From Ruminococcus sp. (GTDB lineage Bacteria > Bacillota > Clostridia > Oscillospirales > Ruminococcaceae): DNA of 64,000 nucleotides. Within the stretch, counting starts at the first letter, position 1; each line of letters starts with the position of its first letter. The stretch is taken from NCBI GenBank assembly GCA_017460665.1, contig JAFUAO010000010.1, positions 124,001-188,000 of the forward strand. The letters are read 5' to 3'. The translations under genes and the position numbers were made by a program. Under the pieces are notes generated by a model. That model did no database searches, had not been told where the DNA came from, and saw only the letters and a list, made by a program, of their open reading frames with translations. This document shows positions 25,641 through 36,657 of this stretch, in pieces.

Positions 25641-26977
25641 ATGAGCAGAAGAGACACCATGATGAAGTTCTTTCCCGGGCACACCGACTATTCGCTGATA
25701 GGTCTCTAAGGCTGTGCTGCGGCCATACTGGAGCACTTCTATCACAGCGGGATCTCGGTCTTTGCAAACTACGACTACTATCCTGATCAGGTGTGGATAC
25801 TTGGGCAAAGTCCTCCTCGCTTGATCTGGGCTATAGCCACTCCAAGGACAGCTTCTCATTCCTTGCAGACGAAGACCTCAGCGTCACCGAGACCGACATC
25901 TTTAGCTGGCTGCCGGACTGTGCTGAGGAGTACAGCGACCTACTCAACAGCCACGGCCAGGTCTCCGTGAAGGACAACTATGCCCTGTTCTGCCTGACCT
26001 CCAGCTCCGGTACTCCCTATGGCTGGAGCGTCACCACCGACGGAGAGGAGTGCTTAGAACTGGAGAAGATCAGCAACTGCTCCGCTGTTTCTGGAATACC
26101 GATCGAAGGCGGATCCGTGAAGGAAGTCTACGCATACAAGGCTGTCAAGGACGGCTGTGAGAAGATCACATACGACCTGAAGGCAATGTATACTGACGGC
26201 GAAGTGATCGAGACCCAGACTGCGGACTGCGCCGTGTTCGACAACGCTCAGGCAGTACTGCTCTCCGGACAGATGAGGATCACTCTTGAAGACTATGACA
26301 CCGGTGAGACGATCCCTCTTTCTGAGGGCTCGATGCCTGTGATCTCCACAAACATAAGCTATGATACCCCCAATGGAACGGTCTCCACAGGGCCTATCCT
26401 AGCCATGGATCCCGACCCTGCCATATTCGATAATATAGGAGGATTCTTCGGCGCAGACAGCTTCTCCTTCTGGCTGAGCAGTCAACAGCTCCCTGAGGGC
26501 TACGTTATCCCCGGAAATGAGCAGTCGATCGGATATTACGACGGAACTATCCTGCCCGAGGGCTGCATGACCGTGGATAGGTACGACAACGGCTCCGCAA
26601 ACGTGGTGTTCAGGCTGAAACACATCGTCATCGGCGATGTGAACGGCGACGGCGAGTTCAATATAGCCGACGCTGTGTCTCTCCAGAAATGGCTCCTTGC
26701 TGTTCCCGATGCGGAGCTTGCGTGCTGGAAGGCAGGAGACCTTGACGGCAACCTCAAACTGAACGTGTTCGACCTGATCTTGATGAAGCAGGTAGTAGCT
26801 GAGCAGTGCAAGGACTACGTCGAGCCTGATGTCAGATCAACGTGGCCCTCTGAAATGATGGTGGTGAAGGACAGCATCGAGATGTATCAGGGTCCCGACA
26901 CCAGCTATCCCGTAGTGGCTACGATCCCCGGCACGTTTGTGAAGAGGCTCCATGAGGGCTCAGTGCAAGATGAATAA
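25641..26977 (+). pseudogene. Dockerin-SH3 protein with broken 5' end
   Basis: The open frame 25793-26977 (GTG first codon) encodes about 394 residues: an uncharacterised N-terminal domain, a dockerin at about 280-345 (GDVNGDGEFNIADAVSLQ, GDLDGNLKLNVFDLILMK) and a partial SH3-like end (VVKDSIEMYQGPDTSYPVV). It has no signal peptide. Upstream, an ATG at 25641 after GGAGG begins MSRRDTMMKFFPGH but meets TAA at 25707-25709, and the frame changes again near 25800. The gene therefore lost its native start; the piece from 25793 might still be translated. Confidence 0.65.
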
Positions 26978-27137
26978 ATTGGACCGGAAGGCTTAGAGCT
27001 TTTCGGTCTTTTCTTCGGCAGGTCCGGACAGAAGGCCGCTCCAAGGCATAGATCTTAGCCTTGGAAAAATTTCATGACAGAATTCTCCTTTTTGTGTTAT
27101 TTCACAAGATCTCGCTGTAGCTTTTTCGCAAATATAG

Positions 27138-27166
27138 TTGACATCAACAAATTAGTCTGCTATAAT
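27138..27166 (+). promoter_or_regulatory. Consensus promoter of the LRR-dockerin gene
   Basis: TTGACA at 27138-27143, 17-base spacer, TATAAT at 27161-27166, giving a leader of about 120 nt. Confidence 0.85.
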
Positions 27167-27293
27167 AAAAGTGGTCATTTCTCATCAGTCAGTTCTCTGC
27201 ACTGTATATCAGTCCGGAATGGTCAGCTCAGGACCTGCAGATAAATGAGCTCTGGCTGTTGGATGACTAATGATCAGAAATTGGAGTGGTAAA

Positions 27294-30200
27294 ATGAAAG
27301 TAAAGAAATTACTGGCGGTCCTGTCATCGATCACCATGGCATTCACGGTCTCCGCAGGGTATTTTCCGGCAGTGATCCCGAGGGCCCATGTGATCACGGC
27401 AAGCGCCGAGGAGATCTCTGCGCCGGACCTGTCTGCATTGTTCTCCGAGCCTATCACTGAGGACCAGACCTCCGACGACGGCTGGGTCTATACCTCCAGT
27501 GATCAGGGGATAACGATCAAAGGCTATTCCGGCAGCGAAACGGCCCTTGTGATCCCCGACGAGATCGACGGTACTGCTGTCGTGGCGATCGCCAACAGTG
27601 CGTTCGCCAATAATAAAACGATCACATCGGTGGACCTGGGCAGTGTCACAACTATCGGCTACAAGGTGTTCGAGGGCTGTACCAAGCTCACGGAGCTCAC
27701 TATCCCCAAGAGTGTCAAGTCGACCGGAAAGGACGGCTGGTACGGCTGCTTAGAAGGCAGCAGTGTCGAGACCGTCACCTTCGAGGAAGGGATCGCAAAT
27801 ATCCCCAGTTTTGTTTGCTGGAAAGCAAGCAGCGTAAAGAACGTTATCCTGCCAGAAAAAGAAGATACCCTCGACGGCTATACTATCGGACAGTCCGCCT
27901 TCCAGGGAACTTCCCTTTCATCTGTGACGCTCCCCGAGAGCCTGACTGCGATCAACAGCTATGCTTTTGCTGACTGTGCTCTGCTGACCAATATCGAGAT
28001 CCCGGCAAACGTTTCATACATCGGAGACTATGTCTTCAGCGGCTGCAAGAGACTGAAAGCGGTCACGCTGAACGAGGGTCTGACTACCCTTGGCGGAAAG
28101 GTCTTTGAAGGCACAGCTATATCCGAGATCACTATCCCGGCTTCGCTGAACAAGATCGACAATTCTTCCTACGGCCCCTTCTCAGGCTGCAGCACTCTGA
28201 ACTATGCGATCATCAGCGACGGCATGACGACCGTTCCTGCAAGACTTTTCTCCGGCGCTTCGTCAATGACTGCTGTCAGCGTTCCTGAGTCGGTCAAGAC
28301 CTTCGGAGACTATGCCTTCCAGAACTGTTCGAGCCTGTCCCGTATCCACGCTGTACAGAGCTCCATAGCATTCGGTCCTCACACCTTCGAGGGCTGTGAC
28401 CAGCTCAACGATAAGCGCTTCACCCTTTTCGACACTGAGAAGACCGGCTTCAGATCTAACGGCAATATCTCCTCTGTGAACGGTACGATCAACTACACAG
28501 TGGATTACAAGTTCCAAGACAGCGTAGCCAATGACCTTAGCAACCTGGTCATGAAGCTGGATATCCCCAGCGGCGTCAGCATAATGGCTGACTCAGTGGT
28601 CTCCTCCGACCCCACCGCCGATCTTTCAGGGATCACTAACGGAAATGTGTATCTCACTGAGACAGAGGGAACTCTCAGCTTCTCTGTCCGCATAGTCGAG
28701 AACGGCAATTACAGCGTTGGCGCTGCGATCGAATTCCGCTATAACAACAGCACATGGAAGCAGAACATCGGCAGCCTTAAGGTAGATGTTCCCACAGTAA
28801 TGGCAAATACCGCCGATACGACGAATACTCTTACCGCAGAGGTCTACGGTATCGCCGGCAAGGGCGCCAACGTTGAGATCTTTGTCAACGGCAAGAGCGC
28901 AGGCAACGTAAAGGCCAACGCATACACCGGTAAATACAGCACGACCGTTGATCTCCCCTCCGCTCCTTCGGGAACTTCCTTTGAGATCTACGCCAAGTCA
29001 GGATCTGCAACCTCAGAAACAGTAACGACTACCTATGAGGAGGAAAGACCTGCTGTCAAGAAGGTCGTTATGTACTACAACGACCACAAAAACAACTTCC
29101 TCGACATCACTAATGTGCTCACCGAGGGCGTTTCGCCTGTTATCAGCTACAACCCTGCATACCCGCTGAAATTTGAGATCGAGGTTTCTAACCCGGATAA
29201 GGTCCAGCGCCTCTTCGTGACCAGCGATAAGGGCAGCGAGGCTAGATACCTTGAAGCGAGCTATGACGAGGCCTCAGGCCTATGGATCGCAGAGGGATAT
29301 TTTGAGCCCGATAATCGTTCCTATGTTCCTGGCGCTCTCAATATCAGCATGATCGAAAAGGGCATCACCCACCTGGACGAGGAAACCTTCGACTTCGACT
29401 CATTCGACACCCTCGACCTTCCTCAGGATGTGATGGACAACAGCAGTGTTGAGATCCTTGAGGAAACAGAAGATTCAGTCCTTGCAAATGTGACCGTTTC
29501 CAACGGCACTTCATCAGTAACATATCAGCACTACAGCGAGAACGCACAGGGACTTGTGATCGACGGCAAGTATCATACTGCTGAAGAGATCGCCAAGGAT
29601 CCCGAAAAATACGGCTATAAGAAGATCGACTTCACCAGCACCTCCGGCGATGACGAGTACTCCTACTACATAAGGTCTATCGACTCAGAGGACGTGAACG
29701 AGGACGTTTCCAAGAAGATCAAGGACCTGGCAGGATCTGTCAACGGCTACCTTTCAGGTACGTCTATCCTGAAGATGCTCGAGGGCGAGGCTGCTGAAAA
29801 CGAGCTGATGGAGCCCCTCATCTCCATGGGCAACAATTACGTTACCGGTCAGTTCAAGGAGATCATCGGCTATAAGTCCGAGGAGCTCTTCGGCTATAAC
29901 ATCTACGGCGACCTTACAAAGGGCATATCCATCGTTGGGACTCTTGCAGGCGAGGTATACGACTTCCAGCGTGCAGAGGGCAACCCTGAGCTCCAGGCAG
30001 CAGTAGTCGGATATTATGCAGTCAAGCTGTTCCGCACGTTCGGCGGAGAAAAGGCTCTGATGACTGCGGCCGGCATAGCACCTCCTGCTTCGGTAGTTCT
30101 CGGTATAGCTATCGGACTGGCACTTGATCTGGTGGGAGATTATCTGGACGAGTGCATCGAGGAAAACAAGGCCTTCTCGTTCTCAGGCTTCCTGCGCTTC

Positions 30201-31034
30201 ATCATCGACCCCAGCGGTATCGTCTATGAGGCAGTCATCGGCAACACTGTCGAGGGCGCAACTGTAACGGTATACTTCAAGGATCCTGAGACCGGCAGCA
30301 CGGTCAAATGGAATGCAGAGGACTACGACCAGCTAAATCCGCTCCTCACTGACTCGGAAGGAAAGTACCTTTGGGACGTTCCCGAGGGAGAGTGGAAGGT
30401 AGTCTGCGAAAAGGACGGCTATGAGACCGCAGAGTCCGAGTGGCTGGGGATCCCCCCTGTAAGAACTGATGTCAACTTGGCTCTGGTGAGCAAGGAAGCT
30501 CCTCAGCTTGAGAGCGCAGCTATCAGCGACGGCCAGATCACAGTCAAGTTCACAAAGTTCGTGGACATCTCCACTGTCACCGAGGAGACCGTTGTTCCAG
30601 TTGACTTCACAGGAACGTTCACTATCGCTCCTCAGCTTCTCAGCGAGGAAGACCAGTATGCAGATACCTTTATCCTTACCGGAGACTTCGGCGATGTCAG
30701 CGCTGTATCAGTTTCTGATGCTGTAGTCAGCTACGCCGGGACCGCTGCTGCGGCAGGTCAGGTCAACATATCTTCCGGCGAGGTGAGCGGCAAGCTGGGC
30801 GATGTAAACAACGACACCTATATCGATGCCTCCGATGCATCTGAGGTACTGGCTGAGTACGCAGCGATCCAGACCGGAGCGGCTCCTGTTCTGGACAAGG
30901 CGATCGCCGACGTCAACGATGACGGCTTCGTCGACGCATCAGACGCTTCTTCGATCCTCCAGTATTACGCCTATACTCAGACCGGAGGAAAGAGCGAGCT
31001 TATCGACTTCCTTCAAAGCGAAGGAATAGCTTGA
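27294..31034 (+). CDS. Large secreted BspA-type LRR protein with dockerin
   Basis: A 1246-residue surface protein. Signal peptide 1-40; BspA/LRR_5 repeats about 80-380 (repeated LTELTIPKSV, SVTLPESLTAI and ITIPASLNKI type strands). Several beta-sandwich-like segments and a helical region around 800-960 with a glycine-rich membrane-like stretch follow. A carboxypeptidase-regulatory-like domain lies at about 985-1065 (VEGATVTVYF). A C-terminal dockerin at about 1170-1235 has unusual spacing (GDVNNDTYIDASDASEVL, ADVNDDGFVDASDASSIL). Start at 27294 follows GGAG. Probably cell-surface binding or scaffold-attached adhesion. Confidence 0.87.
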   Translation: MKVKKLLAVLSSITMAFTVSAGYFPAVIPRAHVITASAEEISAPDLSALFSEPITEDQTSDDGWVYTSSDQGITIKGYSGSETALVIPDEIDGTAVVAIANSAFANNKTITSVDLGSVTTIGYKVFEGCTKLTELTIPKSVKSTGKDGWYGCLEGSSVETVTFEEGIANIPSFVCWKASSVKNVILPEKEDTLDGYTIGQSAFQGTSLSSVTLPESLTAINSYAFADCALLTNIEIPANVSYIGDYVFSGCKRLKAVTLNEGLTTLGGKVFEGTAISEITIPASLNKIDNSSYGPFSGCSTLNYAIISDGMTTVPARLFSGASSMTAVSVPESVKTFGDYAFQNCSSLSRIHAVQSSIAFGPHTFEGCDQLNDKRFTLFDTEKTGFRSNGNISSVNGTINYTVDYKFQDSVANDLSNLVMKLDIPSGVSIMADSVVSSDPTADLSGITNGNVYLTETEGTLSFSVRIVENGNYSVGAAIEFRYNNSTWKQNIGSLKVDVPTVMANTADTTNTLTAEVYGIAGKGANVEIFVNGKSAGNVKANAYTGKYSTTVDLPSAPSGTSFEIYAKSGSATSETVTTTYEEERPAVKKVVMYYNDHKNNFLDITNVLTEGVSPVISYNPAYPLKFEIEVSNPDKVQRLFVTSDKGSEARYLEASYDEASGLWIAEGYFEPDNRSYVPGALNISMIEKGITHLDEETFDFDSFDTLDLPQDVMDNSSVEILEETEDSVLANVTVSNGTSSVTYQHYSENAQGLVIDGKYHTAEEIAKDPEKYGYKKIDFTSTSGDDEYSYYIRSIDSEDVNEDVSKKIKDLAGSVNGYLSGTSILKMLEGEAAENELMEPLISMGNNYVTGQFKEIIGYKSEELFGYNIYGDLTKGISIVGTLAGEVYDFQRAEGNPELQAAVVGYYAVKLFRTFGGEKALMTAAGIAPPASVVLGIAIGLALDLVGDYLDECIEENKAFSFSGFLRFIIDPSGIVYEAVIGNTVEGATVTVYFKDPETGSTVKWNAEDYDQLNPLLTDSEGKYLWDVPEGEWKVVCEKDGYETAESEWLGIPPVRTDVNLALVSKEAPQLESAAISDGQITVKFTKFVDISTVTEETVVPVDFTGTFTIAPQLLSEEDQYADTFILTGDFGDVSAVSVSDAVVSYAGTAAAAGQVNISSGEVSGKLGDVNNDTYIDASDASEVLAEYAAIQTGAAPVLDKAIADVNDDGFVDASDASSILQYYAYTQTGGKSELIDFLQSEGIA

Positions 31035-31102
31035 TCCTATTTGGTCTCACACAAAGCAGGCGCCCTCACGCCTGCTACTCATAGAGAGGTGCAATCTATC
31101 AA

Positions 31103-31516
31103 ATGAGCAGTTTGGATTTAGAAAGAAAATCAGACTATTATTTCTTTTATTTCAATATATGGAATCGAAGTAATAGAATCAAAATCATGAGTGATTCTGA
31201 ATCTGAAACCATACAGGTAATTCCTTCAATTATTGAGAATTTAAAGCTTATTGACAAAAATAAAGCCAAGATAGCTCTCAAAATATTCGAGGGCAGATAT
31301 TCTGGTGATCCACAATATCAAGAGGACTTATTAGAAGAAGTTACTAATGCTACATTTCAGCATTTTATAAAAGGACTATATATATCAAATGTTAGAATAG
31401 AATTATACAACAACATGGAATTCGACGTCATTTTTGATGTTAGATCAAAATATAGATCAAGGATCGATTTGGGTGAAGAATGTGTGCTTTATTTCGATCA
31501 TAGCTTTGAAGTTTGA
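31103..31516 (+). CDS. Hypothetical protein
   Basis: A 137-residue AT-rich gene starting MSSLDLERKSDYYFFYFNIW, with GAGAGG upstream. The pattern of alternating hydrophobic strands in the C-terminal half suggests an alpha/beta fold, but I recognise no family. Base composition differs from the GC-rich LRR gene before it, suggesting acquisition with the neighbouring mobile remnant. Confidence 0.6.
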   Translation: MSSLDLERKSDYYFFYFNIWNRSNRIKIMSDSESETIQVIPSIIENLKLIDKNKAKIALKIFEGRYSGDPQYQEDLLEEVTNATFQHFIKGLYISNVRIELYNNMEFDVIFDVRSKYRSRIDLGEECVLYFDHSFEV

Positions 31517-31663
31517 CAGTTACACTTTACATTAAACCAATGCAAGTTGGTTTCAAAACAGCAGAGAGAACATATCTCCCAGCTGTTTTTTAGTGGATTC
31601 TTCTTTTGCTTGGTGTTCTGTTCGTTTTGTATATATCCAACTTGTTACGTTTTTCCGCCGTGC

Positions 31664-31929
31664 TTAGTGCTCATAAAAGAGTGGATGGAAATTCACGGTG
31701 ATCAGCCTGCCCGAGTTAGCAAGTGTATCTATCTGATCAAGGTGCGCCCGATAGCTTTCTGCTGCTTTGCTACCTCGTCCAGTCCGTCTGCCACTACGAT
31801 TTTCTTGTCGAGTGCCGACCTGAGAACGAAGTCGCTGAGGGACAGCTTGTGACGTTCAGCCTTGTTGTGTATCCGCTGATACTCATCATCGGTACAGCGA
31901 ATCGTGATCGTTCTGTTCCGTTTACGCAT
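31664..31929 (-). pseudogene. MobC-like relaxosome protein, frameshifted
   Basis: A ribbon-helix-helix MobC: TITIRCTDDEYQRIHNKAERHKLSLSDFVL from ATG 31927-31929 (GGAAGG upstream). The frame stops after GRTLIR, but the next frame continues HLDQIDTLANSGRLITVNFHPL as expected for the family, so one indel near 31745 breaks it. MobC proteins bind oriT to help the relaxase; no relaxase gene is left nearby. Confidence 0.8.
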
Positions 31930-32414
31930 TGTATCACCTTCCTTCCGTTGTGCGATTTTTGAGAGGGGCTCGGGGCGCTCCCCGACCAGCAAGCGTTCGG
32001 CGGACTGCCGGATGCGATGCTGGCATTTCATACTTCCGTCGCCTGTGCTGCTCCGTCAGCGGTAGTTTTCTCCTTATGCCAATGCCGCCACACTCGCTCC
32101 ACGTTGCGCCACGATCGCTTTTGTCGGTGCAGGTGGGATAACTATCCGATTTCTGTATTGGCGGCAAATTTAGGTGATTTTGTGCGTGACGGTAGCATTT
32201 CTGCTGTCACTACCGACACGCTGTTATTGGCAGAGAGTGAATTGCCTCCATATATATACCAATGGAGAAGATAAAAACGAAGGTTTAGAATATCGCTTAG
32301 GCACATTTTGTAGCATTGCACAACCAGAAAATGTGGGAGCAGTATCATTTTTGCAAATTGACCTGTTTTTGAATGCTTTTTTCCTGCAACAGTACCGTTC
32401 CTTTTATGCACAAA

Positions 32415-32453
32415 AAACAGCGCCTGCAACTGTAATAGTTACAAGCGCTGTTT
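32415..32453. terminator. Terminator-like hairpin
   Basis: AAACAGCGC (32415-32423) pairs with GCGCTGTTT (32445-32453). The surrounding stretch 31930-32700 holds no convincing gene; its left part, next to MobC, is GC-rich and probably the old oriT region. Confidence 0.55.
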
Positions 32454-32704
32454 AGCACTCTAATATATATTATGGGAACTTTTTCTTCATTTGCATAAAA
32501 TGTGGAAACATTTATTTTTCGTCTTAGGAGATATTTTTCGACCACATTCTAAGTGATATTGCACAACAATTCTTTTTTTTGATCGTACGATCATACGAAT
32601 TTTCAAAATCTTTCATATTTTTCGTCTTTTTTGCCCCCTAAAATCACTTGTCTATAGAAAGTGTTGGTATGACTATGCTCCATACCGCAAGAAGGAGTGA
32701 CATT

Positions 32705-34963
32705 ATGAAAAAAACTATGGCAATTCTGTGTGCGGCGGCGCTGCTCTGCGGAGCTATAACTGCATGCGCAAAAGGCAAAAACGAGAGTTCTTCCGCAGTT
32801 CAGACACTGGAAAAGCTCTCATTCAAAGCCGCAGACATCTCGATGTCCGAGAGCTTCGATGACATCACCAACATAAGCCGCGATCCATCGAGTGGAAACA
32901 TTCTCGTTTTTGGATGTCTTGCAAACGGAAGCTATGCCGGCTATCTAACTGACCACACATTTTCAGATCATGAGGAACTCCGATTTACACCGCAAGAGGG
33001 CGAGGAGGTCAAGTACGCAGCACTCATGAAATTGGGAAAAAAGGCGATCCTGACAGTGCTGGACGGCAAGACGTTGATCTATCTCTACGACAGTAACAAT
33101 AAGCTCGAAAAGACAATAGACTGCGGTGATGTACTCGATAATGACACTTATGCCACTCTTGTTCCTTGCGAAGACGGCATTATTATCAACGAGGATCGCA
33201 GCGATCTTACGGTAGTGACAAATGACGGAAATGTGCTTGGGACTATCGCGCTCGGTGGTGATATGATCATCGGCGTGTGCGAGGACAGAGACGGGATCCC
33301 AACGGTCGTTTACAATGATCTTGAACATACCTACACTGCCCATATAGAGGGTCTTGAACTGATCGACAAGCAAGAATGCAGCAGGATCAACTCATCTGCG
33401 TACACAATGTGTGCCGGTTTCGGTGACTACACACTTGCAGCGGATCTCGGACAAAACCTGTGTGGTCTCAAAGACGGAAAGTGGATCGACATAAGTACGA
33501 ATCTGGAAAGCGACATTGAGTTCTATACACTCTACTCTATTGCCATGACAGGTGAGGACGAGTTTGCGGCAGTGCAGTACCAGCGATCCAGCTCGAAGCT
33601 AATACTGCTGACAGTGCAGGACATCTCAGAGCTCAAGTCTAAGCAGGTAGTGACCCTTGCGTGCTTTACTCAGGGCAGAGGTCTCGGGCAGTATGATGAC
33701 GAGATAAAGGCATTCAACGCCGAGAGCGAGGACTACCGTATTGAATATAGGAACTACTGGAATGCAGACGATCTGGAGCGTGATCACGACCAGCTCAGGC
33801 TCGATATCATCAGCGGCAGCGGTCTGGACATCATTCCGTTTGACTCTGACCTGACGGTGGATTCGTTCAATTCCGGCACGTTCTGCGACCTCTACGAATT
33901 CATTGACAATGAGCCCGACCTCTCGCGCGAGGACTTCATTCCCAACGTCCGTGAGGCTTTTGAGCGCGACGGAAAAATGGTAATGATCGCACCCTCGTTC
34001 GGGTATCAGACCACCACTGCAAAAGCAGGATATCCGGGAGTTCGCGAAAACTGGAGCATTGACGATATGATAGAGGCTTACGATTCTACGCCCGAGGGTA
34101 TGTACTTTTTCAGTCGATATGAGAACATTAATACGCGGCAGTCTTACTTTGATGAGACCGTTAAGGACTATTTCTTCATCGACTACGACAAGGCTGAATG
34201 CCACTTCGATTCACCTGAGTTCATCAAGCTGCTCAACTTTTTCAATGACAATGAGATAGGTCTGACATGGGACGAATACAATAACCTTTCAGGTGACTTT
34301 CACTGTGAGGACACAACATTTGATATACTGGACGGTAAGAAATTTGTTGATTTTGAAGGCGGCGGTATGCAATGGTTCGGAGCAATTTTCAATGATGTGC
34401 GTGCTAACTATGAGGACGAGTGTGTATTTGTCGGCTTCCCATATGACGGCGAAAAGAGCGGCTCATATATCAATATTGGCAGCAGTCTCGGCATAGCGGC
34501 AAACTCGCTGCATAAAGAGGGGGCATGGAGCTTCCTTCGCTATATGGTCTCTGATGAATACTACCACGACAAGAACGGTATGCATTATTACTGCTTCCCC
34601 GTAATCGAGAGTATCTTTGACGAAAAGGCTCAGATGACAGTTGACGGTATGCTTGTATATCCCACTGACGAAAACGGAAAGATAATCGACGGCGATATGA
34701 TAAGGACGGACTGGACTTTGACCCGCTATGACATGGAGGGCAACAAGATAATGGAAAAAACTCTTGAACCATTCACGCAGGAGGAGTGCGACCACTACAA
34801 GGACATGATAAAAAATTCGGAGGTCATTCGCTATGACAATACGATATATCAGATCATCCTCGAGGAGACCATGCCGTTCTTCAACTATGAGTGTACCGCT
34901 GAGGACTGCGCAGAGAAGATACAGGACCGCGTTTCGCTCTACCTAAGCGAACGGTATGGCTGA
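32705..34963 (+). CDS. Extracellular solute-binding lipoprotein (ABC sugar-type)
   Basis: A 752-residue lipoprotein. Signal peptide with lipobox ITAC (Cys 21). Residues about 40-320 form repeated beta strands like a propeller. Residues about 330-745 resemble family 1 solute-binding proteins (IKAFNAESEDYRIEYRNYW, then DIIPFD and a WSFLRYMVSDEYYH segment). No permease or ATPase gene is adjacent. It sits inside a decayed mobilizable transposon and is the only intact gene there. Start at 32705 follows AAGGAG. Confidence 0.8.
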   Translation: MKKTMAILCAAALLCGAITACAKGKNESSSAVQTLEKLSFKAADISMSESFDDITNISRDPSSGNILVFGCLANGSYAGYLTDHTFSDHEELRFTPQEGEEVKYAALMKLGKKAILTVLDGKTLIYLYDSNNKLEKTIDCGDVLDNDTYATLVPCEDGIIINEDRSDLTVVTNDGNVLGTIALGGDMIIGVCEDRDGIPTVVYNDLEHTYTAHIEGLELIDKQECSRINSSAYTMCAGFGDYTLAADLGQNLCGLKDGKWIDISTNLESDIEFYTLYSIAMTGEDEFAAVQYQRSSSKLILLTVQDISELKSKQVVTLACFTQGRGLGQYDDEIKAFNAESEDYRIEYRNYWNADDLERDHDQLRLDIISGSGLDIIPFDSDLTVDSFNSGTFCDLYEFIDNEPDLSREDFIPNVREAFERDGKMVMIAPSFGYQTTTAKAGYPGVRENWSIDDMIEAYDSTPEGMYFFSRYENINTRQSYFDETVKDYFFIDYDKAECHFDSPEFIKLLNFFNDNEIGLTWDEYNNLSGDFHCEDTTFDILDGKKFVDFEGGGMQWFGAIFNDVRANYEDECVFVGFPYDGEKSGSYINIGSSLGIAANSLHKEGAWSFLRYMVSDEYYHDKNGMHYYCFPVIESIFDEKAQMTVDGMLVYPTDENGKIIDGDMIRTDWTLTRYDMEGNKIMEKTLEPFTQEECDHYKDMIKNSEVIRYDNTIYQIILEETMPFFNYECTAEDCAEKIQDRVSLYLSERYG

Positions 34964-35043
34964 GTGAAATACTGAGTTTTACCTTTCATATTACTGAAAC
35001 AGCGGCACCAATTAAGATGCCGCTGTTTTTCGTCCTATTCAGT

Positions 35044-35169
35044 TTGTTTTTCAATTGTTCCGCTACGGTCGTGATAGACGGCAAGACCTACACTGTTATC
35101 AACGCCTTCTCGAAGGAGGCTGACGAAACCTTGGACGACAAGCTCCGCTATCTCGTAAAGGAAAGTTAA
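35044..35169 (+). pseudogene. Remnant of a TnpW-type transposon protein
   Basis: A frame without its own start encodes TVVIDGKTYTVINAFSKEA, then ETLDDKLRYLVKES and a stop. This matches the C-terminal pattern of small TnpW proteins encoded beside large serine recombinases of Tn4451-type elements. It lies just ahead of the recombinase remnant. Confidence 0.6.
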
Positions 35170-35292
35170 CAAAAATTTTACTGGACAAACAAACCGAGTA
35201 GGAGTATACTGTGTGTGATACCGGAAACGGTACACAAAACAAAATCCTATTCGGTTTGGTTTCCAGAAGCAATGCTTCGGAAGGAGGAATTA

Positions 35293-36657
35293 ATGATCAC
35301 GAAATCAGACCAGAATTTAATAACAGCTCTCTACTGCCGCCTTTCACAAGAAGATATGCGAGAGGGTGAATCACTGTCAATCGAAAACCAAAAGCTGATG
35401 CTTAAAGATTTTGCTGATAAAAACGGTTTTAGGAATTGCAAATATTATATTGACGATGGCTTCAGCGGAGTCAATAAGAATAGACCTGAGTACGTTCATA
35501 TGCTGAAAGATGTGGAGAATGGACTTGTAGGAACGGTCATTGTGAAAGACCAGTCCAGACTTGGACGTGACCATTTGGAGACTGACAAGCTCATGGAGAT
35601 CGTATTTCCTGCATATGATGTGCGCTTCATTGCGGTCACAGACGGCGTTGACAGTGCAAACGGCTTCAACGAAATGACTGGCATAAAGAACTATTTCAAT
35701 GACTTTTATGCCCGTGATACAAGTAAGAAGATCAGAGCAGTATTCAAAGCGAAAGGCGAACGCGGCGAGCGTGTCGGGACTTCAATCCCATACGGATATA
35801 TGAAAAATTTCGATAACCCGAAACAGCTTATCCCTGATCCTGTCGCCGCGCCTGTCGTAAGGACGATCTACGAACTCTGCGCAGACGTAAAGGAAACGAG
35901 AGCTATATGTAGGTACTTGGAAGAGCATGAGATCGAGAGTCCCGGTGTTTATGAGTTCCACCCTAAAGGAACAAAAAACAAACATCCCGACCTTGAACAT
36001 CCATATCTTTGGACGCAAAGCACGGTCAGAGATATGTTGTCCAACAGAATTTACTGCGGAGATACTGTGAATTTCAGCACTTACAGCAAGTCCAACAAGC
36101 TGAAGAAGCGTATCAAGAACGATCCCGAAAACATACTTGTGTTTGAGAATACTCATGAGCCGATAGTCAGCCGCGAGCTCTTTGAAAGAGTGCAGAAACA
36201 TTATGAGGGAAGGAAACGTCCCGACCGACAGGGAGATACCGACAAGTACGCTGGCTATATCTATTGTGCTGACTGTGGAGCAAAACTGTATCTTCACCGC
36301 GGAAAGAGCATAAAGCCTGAGAACAACTACTATCAGTGCGGCGGCTATCAGACCAAAGGCGGAAGATATTGTACAGCCCACGGAATAAAGGCAAATGTGC
36401 TTGACAGCTTAGTCCTTAAACAGCTCAGGGATATTACCGCTTACGTAAGAAATGATCCGCAGCAGTCCTATGAAATGGCAATGCAAGACGGCGAAAAAGA
36501 AGCTCAGAAACTCCGCAAATAATCCGAGCAGAAGAAGTCAAAGCTGGAGAAACGTATCAAGGAACTCGACAATGTCATTTGCTGCCTTTATGAAGATAGA
36601 GTGACTGGAAGATCGTCTCCCGAGCGTTACGACAGTATTGCGGCAACATGGTGCTGA
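35293..36657 (+). pseudogene. Large serine recombinase (TnpX-like), nonsense-mutated and truncated
   Basis: Serine recombinase with catalytic domain (YCRLSQEDMREGES, then KDQSRLGRDH), the long recombinase domain and a zinc-ribbon (YCADCGAKLYLHRG, CTAHG). TAA at 36520-36522 interrupts the coiled-coil, but the frame continues SEQKKSKLEKRIKEL to 36657. The family is usually about 530-560 residues, so the C-terminus is also lost. ATG at 35293 follows GGAGG. Such enzymes excise and insert Tn4451-like elements; this copy should be inactive. Confidence 0.85.
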
